Of a stretch of 64,000 bases of DNA, positions 10,820 to 21,766 are shown piece after piece. The position numbers and the translations under genes were made by a program. This DNA comes from Mermis nigrescens. Taxonomy: Eukaryota; Nematoda; Enoplea; Mermithida; Mermithidae. The stretch spans positions 1-64,000 of the forward strand of contig JAVLUZ010000172.1 in assembly GCA_036768485.1 (NCBI GenBank), read 5' to 3'. Position 1 is the first letter of the stretch; each line of letters begins with the position of its first letter. Below the pieces are notes generated by a model that worked only from the letters and a program-made list of their open reading frames with translations, was not told the origin of the DNA and searched no databases.

Positions 10820-11119
10820 TAGATCCCGACTTTTGAGCTATTAAAACCACAATTTCGAAATGCATATGCTTCCTTAGCTTGAATTCAGCAAACTTGATTT
10901 TTCAAAAAAAAAACGGTACGAATCAAAGCATAATGTAGTTGAACTTTTCACAGCGAGATCAACGCACTTAAAAAAAGTAAAAAATCTAACTTTATTTGAA
11001 GTGTATTGAAAAATATGCCTTTTTTCTTTTTGGGGGATCCTTGAAAAAGTCTCGCACTTTCAAAAGTTGGGAGGAGGAGGGCTATTCCAGACCCACTTCC
11101 CGCCACTGCTGCGCCATAC

Positions 11120-11600
11120 AAGAGCATGAGGAGTGAGGGGGTAGTATTACACTCCCTGAGCTCTGAAAAACTGAAAGCTAAACAGCCATTTTGGCCGAAA
11201 AAGCATTGCTATACAGCATACAAAAGCATTGGGGTGAGGGGGCAGGGCATTATGTTCCTAAGCTTTGAAAAACTGGTAGCTATACAGCCATCTTGGCCGA
11301 AAAAACAACTGCTATATAGCCTTTTTTGGGCAGAGAAAATTAGCTATATAGCCTTTTCCGGACTCAAGAACTTACCGCTTGAGCCCAGAAATACTATACA
11401 GTTGTCTTTTCTGAGTTTAAAAAAGATATTTAGCTGTTTTTTGACTCCAATAAAGGGTTCAATAGCTATTTTAAGTCCAACAGCTATGTTTGTAAGTCCA
11501 AAAAGGCTTTATACTTAGTTTTCTGAGCCCAAAAACGCTGTATAGCTAATTTTCCGAGCCCAAAAAGGCTATATAATCGTTTCTACGAAGCACTCAGCGC
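11120..11600. repeat. Degenerate GCTATATAGCC repeat tract
   Basis: A purine/pyrimidine-biased tract near the 5' end of the GALT intron. Imperfect units (AGCTATATAGCC, TTTTGGCCGAAAAA, GAGCCCAAAAA) recur every 30-60 bp. It is in-frame open for long stretches, but the peptide is low complexity and not a gene. Confidence 0.55.
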
Positions 11601-11657
11601 TAAGTGCCGATTTTGCTATTCACCCCTCCGAAAGTTGACTGTACTATGAGTAAATAC

Positions 11658-12019
11658 CGTCGATGAAAGCAAAGGACTCTACATTCTCCTTCAGCCACAT
11701 CGGTTTTGAACAACGGATGATCGTCAATTCCCCGTTTCGTCTGAGCAATTTTTGGTAATTTAGACAACGGTAAAAGTGCCGGAAAATCGTTTTCGAAAAC
11801 AAATGTCGTTTGATAATCCGGATTAAAAATGCCGGAGGAACGCTGAGCGAGGGGGCAAAGCGGATTCCGCGGATCGAAGGGCGGGACTAGTGTCTCAGAT
11901 TGTTGCTCACGCTGTCCTTGCCACGGGCGTAATGCCCTGTGAGGCGAAACTATGATCCATTCGTCCTTCAACGGATTATAGCGGCGGTGCGGATAATCGT
12001 AATTTTTGTACGATGTCAT
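11658..12019 (-). CDS. GALT: GALT exon 1 (N-terminal part)
   Basis: Encodes residues 1-120 plus two bases of codon 121. The ATG at 12019 is followed by YDYPHRRYNPLKDEWIIVSPH, the classical GALT start: the HRR-YNPL-EW-VSPHR block contacts the nucleotide sugar. NPLCPLAQ, PDYQTTFVFENDFPAL, DDHPLF and GECRVLCFHR follow, matching animal GALT in order and spacing. The donor is CG|GTATTTAC at 11658/11657; reading on through the intron gives about 20 unrelated residues. Spliced to exon 2 the protein is 377 residues, near the family norm. No TATA box or other promoter element is obvious upstream. Confidence 0.94.
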
Positions 12020-12183
12020 TCAAACTAATCGAATACTCGTAACAAAGTCCGGACTAAAGGAGGAAAACGGATGAAGAGGACAAAGAATGGAAATCGAATA
12101 AGTTCCATTCCAAAATCAGCTAAACGAGATGCTTCGTATGCGGCTACATCCTCTTTTAAGGGACAAATTCATAGAGAGAGGGG
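12020..12183. other. GALT 5' flank
   Basis: 164 bp between the start codon and the first upstream MITE. It is locally less AT-rich, with no recognisable TATA box or initiator. The transcription start must lie here or beyond the MITE. Confidence 0.4.
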
Positions 12184-12365
12184 CAGGGGCGGATTGAGGG
12201 GGGCGGGGGGGTGGGTGCCCGATATAGTGCGCAAGATTGGGGATTTTTGAGCGATTTTAAGCGATCTTCGGGTTAAAACGCTTAATTTTTCCTCCCAAGT
12301 CAGGATTCGGCCCCTCCCCCTTAGCGGTACCGCCCCCCCTTAGGAAAATCTTGGATCCGCCACTG
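12184..12365. mobile_element. Small hAT MITE (GGCGGATCCAGG family), 182 bp
   Basis: It starts CAGGGGCGGATTGAGG and ends, inverted, CAGTGGCGGATCCAAGATTTTCC. The flanks GAGAGGGG (12176-12183) and GAGATGGG (12366-12373) are a near-perfect 8-bp duplication. It sits about 165 bp upstream of the GALT start codon. Confidence 0.8.
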
Positions 12366-13109
12366 GAGATGGGCGATATGCGCGTGAAGGCATGAAGGGA
12401 ATGAAAGGACGTTATGCGAAGTCGGTTGTCCCTTATCCAAAAATAATAGTTTATTAAAATATTAGCAGGAGGATCAAAATACTTGTGAAATATATGATTG
12501 AAAAATTTAATAAAATTTGAATAATTATTATTGTATATAACAGGGGGATGGAAAGGGATCCCACACCCAAAATTGAACGTCCCCCCAAGTTAGAGAATTT
12601 TTAACCTCCCCAATCTTTGGAAAAAATGAATTTTTTGGCCGTTTTTCGCCACAAATTTGAGGGGCATTCACCCCTTCCCCTCAAAATGGTCGGGAACCCT
12701 ACACCTAATACTTCGAACCGTTAAATGTATGATTTTATCTAACCTGCGGGGGGAATAGAATTTTGAAGTCAGATATCTCAACAACTTGTAAAAAACATAA
12801 ATGATACTGTTTTTGAGCGTATTTTAGCGAGCTTTACAAACTAAATAAGGAAAATATTTTTGAAATTATAAAAATTTAACTTTATTTGAATCATATTAAA
12901 AAAATATGTTGCGTAAAATGGTCAAGCAAGTGATTTATACACATTAAATCCCGCTGAAAAACTGTTTAATTTTGTACGAAAAATGGACAATTCTGCAAAA
13001 TTTGTTATAATTTGTCAAATGGGCTGTCTGGAAGACAGAAGTTATACAAAAACAGTAAATCTTGGCAGTCTATCAAATGCGCTTCATGAAATTTTAACTT
13101 TTTCATTTG
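12366..13109. other. Spacer with transposon debris, no gene
   Basis: It contains C-rich blocks near 12570-12700 that look like decayed MITE ends, and AT-rich filler. No coding sequence. Confidence 0.5.
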
Positions 13110-13259
13110 CAGGCACGTACCTGGCCCTCCTATTTTGGGGGAGGGACCAACACCAATTTTGGGGGGTCTAAGCCAGAAATAGCACAAAATAACGCGTGAA
13201 AAAAACCTATTTTTCCGTTTTTTTCAATTTGGTTGGGGCCCCCCACAGCTACGTGCCTG
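13110..13259. mobile_element. Miniature hAT element (CAGGCACGTA family), 150 bp
   Basis: It begins CAGGCACGTACCTGGCC and ends with the inverse of CAGGCACGTAGCTG. The flanks TTCATTTG (13102-13109) and TCCATTTG (13260-13267) form an 8-bp duplication with one change. The same tip occurs alone near 8346 and 29482. Confidence 0.85.
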
Positions 13260-13927
13260 TCCATTTGAGGGGATCCTTGTGAAAATTATTCGTATTCCCA
13301 AAATTTTGCGGGGACTAGCCCCTCTCTATCAGCCACAGTTAAGTGCCTGCTTTTTTCATCTTTTCATTTTCATATGTTGGCGTATTTTTGACATGAAATT
13401 GAGTTTTTAAACTGCTTTATAGAGACATGCACAGCATAAGAATTCTGGCGGAGGGGGAGGGGGTTGGAATTATAAAGTGTCTTTTTCGGGCCAAAAAATA
13501 GTAGATACGCGTAAAAACATTGTTTTTCTGCGTTTCTGACGATGCTCTATCTTTCTAGGGCATAAAAACAGAAAGTCTCAAGAAAAATAAAAAAGTAAAA
13601 CAAATTGAATAAAAACATGCATATACTAGCGCGAAGCGACGAAAATTTGACACTTTCGAGCAAATAGGCTTAAAAAAACACCTTTTTCTGCTAATTTTTA
13701 GAAAATTTTTGGGTAACTTTCGAAAAGTCACGAATTCAGAAGGAGAGGTAAGAAAATTTCTAGGGTTAAAATTTTTCAGGGAGGGGTGAACTTACACCCA
13801 AGATGTGAATTTACAGTGAATTTACTAAATTAATGAATTTGAACTTACACCCGTCTAGAATCCTAAAAATCCAAACCAGTAAATTTAATGTTCCGATTTT
13901 TTTCAAAATAAATGAAGAAAATGGTCG
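13260..13927. other. Transposon debris, no gene
   Basis: Includes an inverted relative of the 10060-10130 repeat (near 13530) and a GCGCGAAGCGACGAAAATTTG motif near 13629. No coding sequence. Confidence 0.5.
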
Positions 13928-14166
13928 CACCTGGGCGTGGGGGCGAGGGTTCGGGGGGGCAGGGGTATGCAACCCCCAGAAGGCCGAATACCCCTCCACA
14001 GAATTCAATTTAATTTTTTGTTTTTTCTCGATTTTAGATGCCAATGGATAGTGCTCAATGAGAAACATTGAAAAATAGTGTTTTTCGCCATGCCATTGAG
14101 ACCATTTTTTAAGCTGTAAAAAATCTGAGAAACCCCTCCCCCGGAATTTCGGTGCTGCGGGCCTAT
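13928..14166. mobile_element. hAT MITE family A, copy without clear duplication
   Basis: It starts CACCTGGGCGTGGGGGCG and ends GGTGCTGCGGGCCTATG, with the family core (TTTTTTCTCGATTTTAGATGCC, GTGCTCAATGAGAAAC, CATTTTTTAAGC). The ends are mutated and flanking 8-mers do not match. Confidence 0.75.
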
Positions 14167-14632
14167 GGTCACAATAGTATACAAAAGGGTTTTTCACGGT
14201 AATACCGCATTCTTAAAGCATTTTTAGTCCATTCTGACTGCATTATATCGTATTATGACTTAAAAATATAGAAATTGATCAATTTAGCGAGAAATTATGT
14301 TTCGAATCATTTTAAATAATTTTCGGCGCCTTTGAGTAAAAACAACAAAAAAGTACGGAAAAACGTTGACATTTTAACTGGTTATGCTCTCAAAAATAAG
14401 GCAGAAAATGTTCCGCCAGCTCAAAATTGTCAGAAACTACCTTTCTTCCCGACCATTTAGAAGGTAGTACGCCCATACATCTAATAAGGGATGGGAGATC
14501 CCTACCCCAAAGCATGTCGACCCCCCATCCCCCAAAGTCGGAAACTTTTTGACTTCCCGATTTTTGAAAAAAATCGAATTTTTTCCGGTCTTCTTAGATG
14601 TTTTTTGGCCTTTTTTGGCCAAAATATGAAGG
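14167..14632. other. Spacer and family-A-like MITE fragment
   Basis: No gene. The last 150 bp resemble one half of a C-rich MITE (ACCCCCCATCCCCCAAAG, then TTTTTTGGCCTTTTTTGG) into which the next element inserted. Confidence 0.45.
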
Positions 14633-14640
14633 TCGTACAC

Positions 14641-15461
14641 CAGTGTTTTCTTTGTAAAAGATTTTTCTGGATGTACAAAGACTTTTCACAGCAACATTAT
14701 CTGGAAAATCAGTATAGCATGTGCAGTGCAGACCAGACTCCATCTTATGCTACTCTATGAGTTCCAGTGTTAACAGGAATTCCCTGCAGCGATTTTCACA
14801 ATTTTTTTTCATTTTAATTTTCGTATTTTTTCCGAAAAATAAATATTTTACGATTGTGGTGGTGATAGACACTTTATTTGGTGTTATTTCCTTTTTCTGC
14901 TATTACATTGTGCTCTGACTAAATTGAATAAGCGTAATGTCAGCAATTAGCACGTTCGGTCACTATGCAAAAAAACGAAAAATTCTCCGGCCTCCGGCCG
15001 ATTTTTTGGATGTCCTCCGGCCGGAGCACCGGAGTGGAAAAAATGGCCGGATTTGTCGGAGGCCGGAGCCGGATCTCCGGTCGATCACTACTTTTTGGGA
15101 CCGTCTTTGTACACGTACAACGATATTTGGGAAGACTTAAAATTGCAAAAAGGTCTGAAATTAGCAAAATTTTCGACGCTTCGCGCCAAATTGAGTAATT
15201 GTGTGTTCTATATATCTTTATAATGGCAAAAATTGCATTTCAAGAGAAAAGTGATTTTTGCCCTTAGAGACCCAGAAATTAGCTACATTGCACTACCAAA
15301 AGTTGAACGACTCTGTTTTTACCACACTAAAATCGCAACTGCACCATATCATAGTACTGTACTATATTATAGTACACAAAAATTCGCATGTACAAAATGT
15401 ACAGGCTTTTGGGGACCATCTTTGTACATGTACAAACGGACCTTGTACAAAAAACACGCTG
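14641..15461. mobile_element. Non-autonomous hAT element (CAGTGTTT family), 821 bp
   Basis: Ends CAGTGTTTTCTTTGTA and TTGTACAAAAAACACGCTG. The perfect 8-bp duplication TCGTACAC lies at 14633-14640 and 15462-15469. The left third is replaced by unrelated sequence with a Cys/Gly-poor ORF and a CCGGCCTCCGGCC block near 14990. The right two thirds match 470-1220 in reverse. Confidence 0.9.
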
Positions 15462-15469
15462 TCGTACAC

Positions 15470-16526
15470 CCCTACCCCCTAAAAATGGCCTGGGACCCCA
15501 CTCAAAATTTTGAGGCGTCGCATGTACGGTAGGTAATACCCCCTCGCCCAGGGCATATATAGGATTTCATTTTAGTAAGGAGACCCGCAATTTTTAAAGT
15601 TCCATATTCCGAGAACTATTGGGAAATACAAAAAAAGTAATGACGTATTCGAGCATTTCTCGACGATATCTACACCATTTTAGAGAACAATTTTTATAAA
15701 GCTGCGAATTTTTTAACGTCAAACTTGTATATGCAGGGTAACTCAGGAAAAACGAATGGCGTATTAATATACATGCACATAGGGGGATAAGGGGGTTATC
15801 TTGCATTTAAAAATTTTATCTAGCCTTCAAATATTTTATCCTACCTCTAGAAAAAACATTATCTTGCCTTTAAAACTTTTTTCATACAAAGTATAGGGGC
15901 GGCCGCCCCGGCCCTCTTTAATACGGCCTTGGTTAGATCGATACCTTGAGGGTAAGTAATGTTTTTCTGAGTCCAAGTTATTGTCGCACACTTTGCAAAT
16001 TTTGCTATCCGGGTACCCGGTCATTTCATTACCCGGGAAATTCGGGACCTTAGACAAGGTATGATTGTGAGGGAGAGACTCCTTCTTTTCTTCAGCTGGG
16101 TTGTGCGGGGGTGGCGCGCTCAAGCATCGTCCAGCGAGGTCCAGAATAGAGCCCTAAAAATTTTTGTAAAAAGAGCATTTTCAATTGACCAAATCTTGGT
16201 TCTGAATTCGGTCTCAAAACAAACAAGTTAATCGCCAAAATTCATTATCATAGTCAAAAAATACTTCCATTCTTACCCTTTGCAACCGGCTTTATAAAGC
16301 CAAGAGAAAAAATAAATTACCAAAGTGGTGCCAACTTATTTTAACATCTTTTCACGATAAAAAAATTCAAAGCAAGTCGAAATTCAACAGAAAGAAAGAT
16401 AAATCGATAAATTTGTATGAAGTTTCCGGCTGATTCGAGCTTTTAAACTTAGTGCTTGGACTTTATAAGGAGAAATAATAGTGACTTACTGATTTGGCGC
16501 CAAAAAATTTTGACACATTTGCCTCC
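15470..16526. other. Spacer without gene, repeat fragments
   Basis: Contains a decayed element end (GGCCGCCCCGGCCC near 15900) and, at 16113-16180, the GGCGCGCTCAAGC...AGAGCCCTAAAAA repeat shared with 7378 and 20066. No coding sequence. Confidence 0.5.
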
Positions 16527-17536
16527 AGGGGCGTAACCAGGATTTTATATCGGGGGGGCCCAAAATTTTTGAAGAACTATATCTCGGGAATCATTAGGCG
16601 ATACGCGAAAATAATGGCATTTTTGAGCGTTTCTCGACAAGATCTATTCCATGGTGAAATTCAAAATTTTCTTTGCTTGAATCCAAATTTGGATATCAAA
16701 AATCTATCTTTTAGCCTATCGGTATGACTATGTAACTTCTCAATATCAAATCAAAGCTTGACTCCAAAACATTTCAAAATTATTTTCTTTGCATTTAATT
16801 TTGTAGTTTTGTAGAGAAACTGATACAGAAAATGGCGCCGAAATTTTTTGACAAATTCGCTATTTTTAATTAAAATCTGGGCTTATAATTGGGTAAGAAA
16901 AAAGATAGACACAAGAAATTCGGCGCGAAACGCCGGAAAAGTTTGACGAGTTCGCTATTTTTTTTTCGCAATTCTTAAGCCAAAAAATATTTTGTAAAGC
17001 TAAGGAATTGCATGAAAATTGGTATCTTTTTATCCAACAAATTTTCGGCGCCGAAGAATAATTATTTTTGTTAATTTAGGCCCAGGCGCGCCCAAAAAAC
17101 GTATTTCATAGGTCATTAGAAGGAAATGAAATTTTTTCGAAAAATTTGAATGATATGAGCTTAACGGATTGAGCATGTTCGGAAACGTCAGAAAATGCAC
17201 TTTATTTGGTGCTCCGGCCGTACCTGGGCGTGGGGGTTTGGAGGGTACGCAACGCACCCCAGAAACCAAAATACCCACCGGAATTCAATTTTTGAAAATT
17301 TTTTCCGCCTTTTTTTCGTAATTTTTTTATGCCAATGGATAAGCTCGATGAGAAGCGTTGAAAAATGGCGTTTTTTCGCCATACCACCATTTTTAAGGTC
17401 ATTTTTTGGCCTTTGAAAAATCTTGTACCCCCAGAATTTCGATGTCGCCCACCTATGACCCCGGCAAACATATCCGATATATAGAGTCACCAATTTCGGG
17501 CCGCCCCCTCCTCAAAAAAATCCTGCATACGCCCCT
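16527..17536. mobile_element. hAT-like element (CAGGGGCGTA family), about 1 kb
   Basis: The left end reads CAGGGGCGTAACCAGGATTTT and the right end, inverted, TAGGGGCGTATGCAGGATTTT. CAGGGGCGTARCCAGG tips are widespread among animal hAT MITEs. The body has GCGC-type blocks near 16830 and 16922 and a nested family-A MITE (17219-17456). The flanking 8-mers do not match, so the right end may be shifted a few bases. Confidence 0.65.
17219..17456. mobile_element. hAT MITE family A, nested copy
   Basis: Starts near TACCTGGGCGTGGGGG and ends CGCCCACCTATGA, with the core CCAATGGATAAGCTCGATGAG and CGTTGAAAAATGG in between. The target duplication is not legible. Confidence 0.75.
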
Positions 17537-18110
17537 ATACATAGTCCTAGCATGTGTTTATGCTTTGAAAATTTAGTTGACTCGAGAAAATCATGATTTA
17601 AAGTCTATTGGATTATTCTAAAAATTTTAAATTATCCCAGATTGAGGTACAAAAAGGCTTAAGCTTGAGACGGCTGTTGGTCTCAACATCTGCTCAATAT
17701 TTTGGGCCAAGTTCGCCCGAAATTTGAGAATAGCGTCAAGTTCGAAGCCTACTATGCGTGTTCTTAATTTAGCGAAAGTCATCTCGATCTCAAAATGATT
17801 TGTGTAACTTTTCTATACAAAAGTTGACAAGAAACACAAAAACACAAATAAATAAAGAGAAATACATAGATGTATGTACCTTCAGAATTTTATTTCCGGG
17901 AAAATCATCAAAATTTTGAGAATGTATATATCATGCGTTTATACGCTGGTTTACGCGCTAAAACGACGTTTTTTGACATGTTTTGCGTTATTGGGTCACA
18001 TCTGTGGCTTTTGGTGATAAAATAAAGAAAAATTGAGTGATTTAAGAAAAGTTTTAAGATTTTCACTATTTAAACTGAATTATGCAGCCCTGTTTGAAGA
18101 CAAACAACGC
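17537..18110. other. AT-rich spacer, no gene
   Basis: No recognisable coding sequence or repeat family. Confidence 0.5.
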
Positions 18111-18119
18111 AAAAATGCC

Positions 18120-18640
18120 AGTATTATAAAAATCTGGCGCAAATCACCAAAAAATGTCAATATTTTTATCCCTTAAAGCTAAATTTTGAAACTTCCGAAG
18201 ACAAGCAGAACATAAATTATACTTGGCGCGAAGCGGCAGAAAAATTTTACATTTTTATCTTTTTAAACTCAATTTTGTAGGTTTCTGAATATAAGCAACG
18301 CAGTAATTATGTCTGGCGGGAGGCGCCAGAAATTTTGTGAAGTTTTTATTCTTTTATGCTATATCTCGCAACTTTCTGAGTATAAACAATGCGATAATTA
18401 TAGCTGGCGCGGAGCGCCGAAGATTTACCACTTTGTTATCCTTTCAAACTCAATTTTGCATCTTTTTGAATGCAAGCAAGCGGAACTATATTTGGCGCGA
18501 AGCGCCGGAAATTTCCAAGACACCTTTTCAGTTTTCAAAAAATAAGCAAAACAGGAATTATATCAGGTGCGAAGCGCTTAAAAACTTCGACGTCTCCAAT
18601 AAGCTAAATTTTGCGCCTTTCTGAAGATAAGGAATGCAGA
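18120..18640. repeat. ~90-bp tandem satellite with GCGC-loop motif
   Basis: Six degenerate units with GGCGC at 18136, 18225, 18315, 18406, 18494 and (as GGTGC) 18566, giving spacings of 89, 90, 91, 88 and 72 bp. Each unit runs GGCGCGAAGCGCCGGAAATTT, then TTTTATCCTTTTAAACTCAATTTTG, then TTTCTGAATATAAGCAA. Open frames across it arise from the repeat and are not a gene. Confidence 0.85.
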
Positions 18641-20080
18641 AAATTTAATCTAACGAGAAAAATTTATCGGAAAAATTAATTCAAATATGTATTAAACAGT
18701 CATTTTGATTGAATTAGTGGTGCAAAGAGCCGAAATCCCAAGTATTTTCACGCTGGCGAACGCTAAAACCTACATACATAGTTCCATTGCTAAATGATTC
18801 TGAAAAAACTTTAATGGGAAATTTCTCCTTTAACTCCCCGTAGATACGGGCTAAATGTATAATTTATTGAGTAAAGCCACTGAACACCTTAGTATCAGAG
18901 TAACAAATTTAATGTAACAGTGCTCAGTTGACCGAAACGAGTTTCATGATCAAGGGGAAATCCAAAATCTGATCAAGAACAATTTTTCTGAGCTGACAAA
19001 TGCTTCAAAAATGCAATGCACTAAATCGAGTGCAATTTCACTGCACCTGGCATTGGCAACACTGACCCTGATTCCAAACCTGGTTGCAGTGTTGCCAGAT
19101 GCCTTCCATTGGAATCCATTACATATGTACCAAAAACTGTCAAAAAACTCCTTAGTTTGGCTAATTGATGTCTATGCAAGAATCGCAATGCTACGAATTA
19201 GAACTTGACACACTTGAATTCATAATCTTTAAGTCAACTAATCGATCTGTTACTTGATGGTTTAATCAATTTGTTTAACTGATCATTTGATAGCTTGTTC
19301 ATTTTGTTGGTTAGTTTGACAGTGGTTGTTCGTGTTAGCTGGTTGTTTGTAGTTGCTTGCTCATTTGGCTTGGTGGATTCTTACTTGCTTGCCAGTTGGA
19401 TTGCTGGCTGGCGCCAAAAATTTTTGAAATTTATATATAACAAAAATTGGAAGAAAACTACTAAAAAAACTTTTGCTTCAGAAATTGTTCCAACAGTAAA
19501 GAAATCAGGCCAGTATCCTGGATTTTCTTCGGTGGGGGGAGGGGGAGAGATTTGACCAAAATGTTTTAAAAACACAAAGGGGAAGGAAGCAAAGAATAAA
19601 TTGAAGAAAAAATTTTACGACTACAGAGCTGCACACTTTTCAAATTTGTTGAGAATCCAAGGTATAACCTAACATCTCTTCTGAGGCTAAAGGTCTAAAA
19701 TTTTTTAAAAAGAACACCAGAAAGCTTAATCATAACGTTAAATTTTCATAAAATCAGTCGAATTGTGGTTCTGAAATCCGCGTCTAAATTGTCAAAGTTC
19801 ATCACCAGAAAATTTATCTCATTCTCACTTCATGCTCGGATCTCGTTTTCTGTATAAAACCAGCAAAAAACAAGACGCGATGCTAAATAAGCTTCAGGCA
19901 GTTCAATGACTGAATGTTGAGCGTCTTAAACCTGCGCATGGGGCACAACAGATCGCCATTACTAATTTTGAATTTCGCCGCTATGGACCGAAAATATTTC
20001 CCCTTTAAATATGGTGAGAATCCAAGAGATGACCCCTCTTCTGGGGCCGGGGGATCTAGGGTGAGGGCGCTCAAGCGCCC
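18641..20080. other. Spacer, no convincing gene
   Basis: Unique-looking AT-rich sequence. It contains a decayed element tip near 19516 (CAGTATCCTGGATTTTC, then a G-rich tract) and, at 20040-20110, the CGCTCAAGCGCCCC...CAGAGCCCCAGAAAAC repeat. Short ORFs show no protein-family features. Confidence 0.5.
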
Positions 20081-20149
20081 CTAGCTGGTCTGGGACAGAG
20101 CCCCAGAAAACTTTTATAAAAAGAGCACCTTATTGTCGATTCCTAAAGC

Positions 20150-20405
20150 TCAAGTTTTCATCAAAAATTTCGATTAAGGTGAGAATAGCGTTTTAATGCG
20201 AATTCAAGTAGTTTTGAATATAAAAGTTGGAAAAACAGACGGAAATGAAAGTTAGAAAATAAATTTTTTTTCAATCAAATGCTTTTCCGTCTGTTTTTTC
20301 AAGTTTTATGTTAAAGATACATACCTGCTTGAAATCGCATAAAAACGCTGCTTTTTTCGAAATCTGGAACATGGAGGTATTCTATAATTCGCCCAGAAGC
20401 ATAGC
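20150..20405. repeat. Foldback arm, left
   Basis: Inverted relative of 24545-24805. Shared blocks include TTGATTAAGGTGAGAATAG, GCGAATTCAAGTAG, AAAACAGACGGAAA and ATGCGATTTCAAGC in mirrored order. Within the arm, AAAAACAGACGGAAA and its inverse TTTCCGTCTGTTTTT make a smaller hairpin. Confidence 0.75.
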
Positions 20406-21024
20406 AATGAAGGAGAAGAAAAAAAGGCGCGAAAAGCTGTTTGAAATTTTTAAAAACTTCAAAAAAATTTTCATATTTTTTTTGCATGTTTTTTTCGGTT
20501 TTACTTGACAATATATACAAAAATCGGAGTTCTTGAAGAATATGGTGTGAACCGATTTTTGCGCCATTCCGGCAGAACTGCCATACAATTGCGCAAAAAC
20601 GATACTTTGTGTCACTAAAAGACGCGGAAAAAAATAATAAACCAAATCCATAGAAAACTCACTGAGTTACGGTACTTCAAACATCATACTTCGACATTCA
20701 CCATTTTGAGCCACTCTAAGGAATTTTAGCAAATTATCAAAGGTTTCCAATTTTTACTAATTAATATTTTTCTGCCATTTTCAAGGTCGCAGATTACAAA
20801 AAATTAAGTTATACTGCGTAGAAACCAAGATTAAAGAAAAATTTTTTTGTGATTTTTTGCCCAAATTTTCAAGAAATTTTTTTTTAATTTCACTATTTTT
20901 AGCATTGTTTACATCCAGTTAAAGATTTCTACTTAACTACGATTCAAACAGCATTTTTAGATCATCTTAAAGTTCCAACCATTTGAAGGATTCAAACAGT
21001 GGAATGCAGAATAACATGTACTCA

Positions 21025-21135
21025 ACTTAGGTCGACCTAAGCATCTATACATCGACCTGAAGCATCTATACATCGACCTAAGCATCTATACGTTGACCTA
21101 AGCATCTATACCCCGACCTAAGCGGGAGCGACCTC
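21025..21135. repeat. ATCTATACATCGACCTAAGC minisatellite
   Basis: About five units of 20-22 bp of GACCTAAGCATCTATACATC. The inverse orientation (GATGTATAGATGCTTAGGTC) occurs at 21635-21766 and 22916-22975, so the tract belongs to the foldback arms. Confidence 0.85.
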
Positions 21136-21634
21136 GACCTAAGCAGCCGAAAACACCTTCTCAGATAAACTAAGCCTAAGCCTAAGCGTCATTTAAGTAG
21201 AAACTTGAATTTTCACATTATCTAGACAGAAAGGACATGCAAAAAGTTGTTTTTCAAATTTAAAAATTTTCAAACAAAATTTTTTTCCGTAAAATAAAAG
21301 TTATTTTTTCGTAAACAGCGACCTTGAAAATGTCAGATACATATGTTTCCAGCCCAAGTTCGGAACATTTTTGGTAAACTGTAAAATAGGTACCTCACTT
21401 TACTGTAGCTATATCCTGAGTAACTCTATCTTCACCAATATTGGTCCGCTTTTTCACAAAATTTTTTTCCGCACTTTCTTTATGCATGCCCTCCTCATTT
21501 CAATCAATATCGTTCCTTTCCATGTACATCTGCAAGTTTTCCGTTCACACCATATAGTAAAGTTTAGCCCAAAAATCTAAGTTTTTACTTCTATATACGT
21601 AGGCTTAGGCTTAGTATATCTGTAAAGGTGTTTT

Positions 21635-21766
21635 AAGCTGCTTAGGTCGAGAGTCGCTCAGCCAATGCAGATCGTAGGGTCAATGTATAGATGCGTAGGT
21701 CGATGTATAGATGCTTAGATCGATGTATAGGTAGATGCTTAGGTCGATGTATATTATAGATGCATA
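21635..21766. repeat. Inverse-orientation minisatellite
   Basis: Units of GATGTATAGATGCTTAGGTC, the mirror of 21025-21135. It is interrupted by the hAT element at 21767 and continues at 22916. Confidence 0.85.

Larger units (their letters stand above)
5727..11657 (-). other. GALT: GALT intron 1, about 5.9 kb
   Basis: The donor is CGACG|GTATTTAC and the acceptor TTTCAAATAG|G. Joining them preserves the frame across a split Arg codon and restores the block expected between CFH and SDL in GALT. The intron is almost wholly built of non-autonomous transposons and their fragments (itemised separately). No exon-like sequence is seen inside it. Confidence 0.9.

Noticed and set aside
21025..21135. 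Telomere-like repeat
   Set aside because: The 20-bp unit occurs in both orientations inside a foldback and does not match a telomeric motif such as TTAGG.
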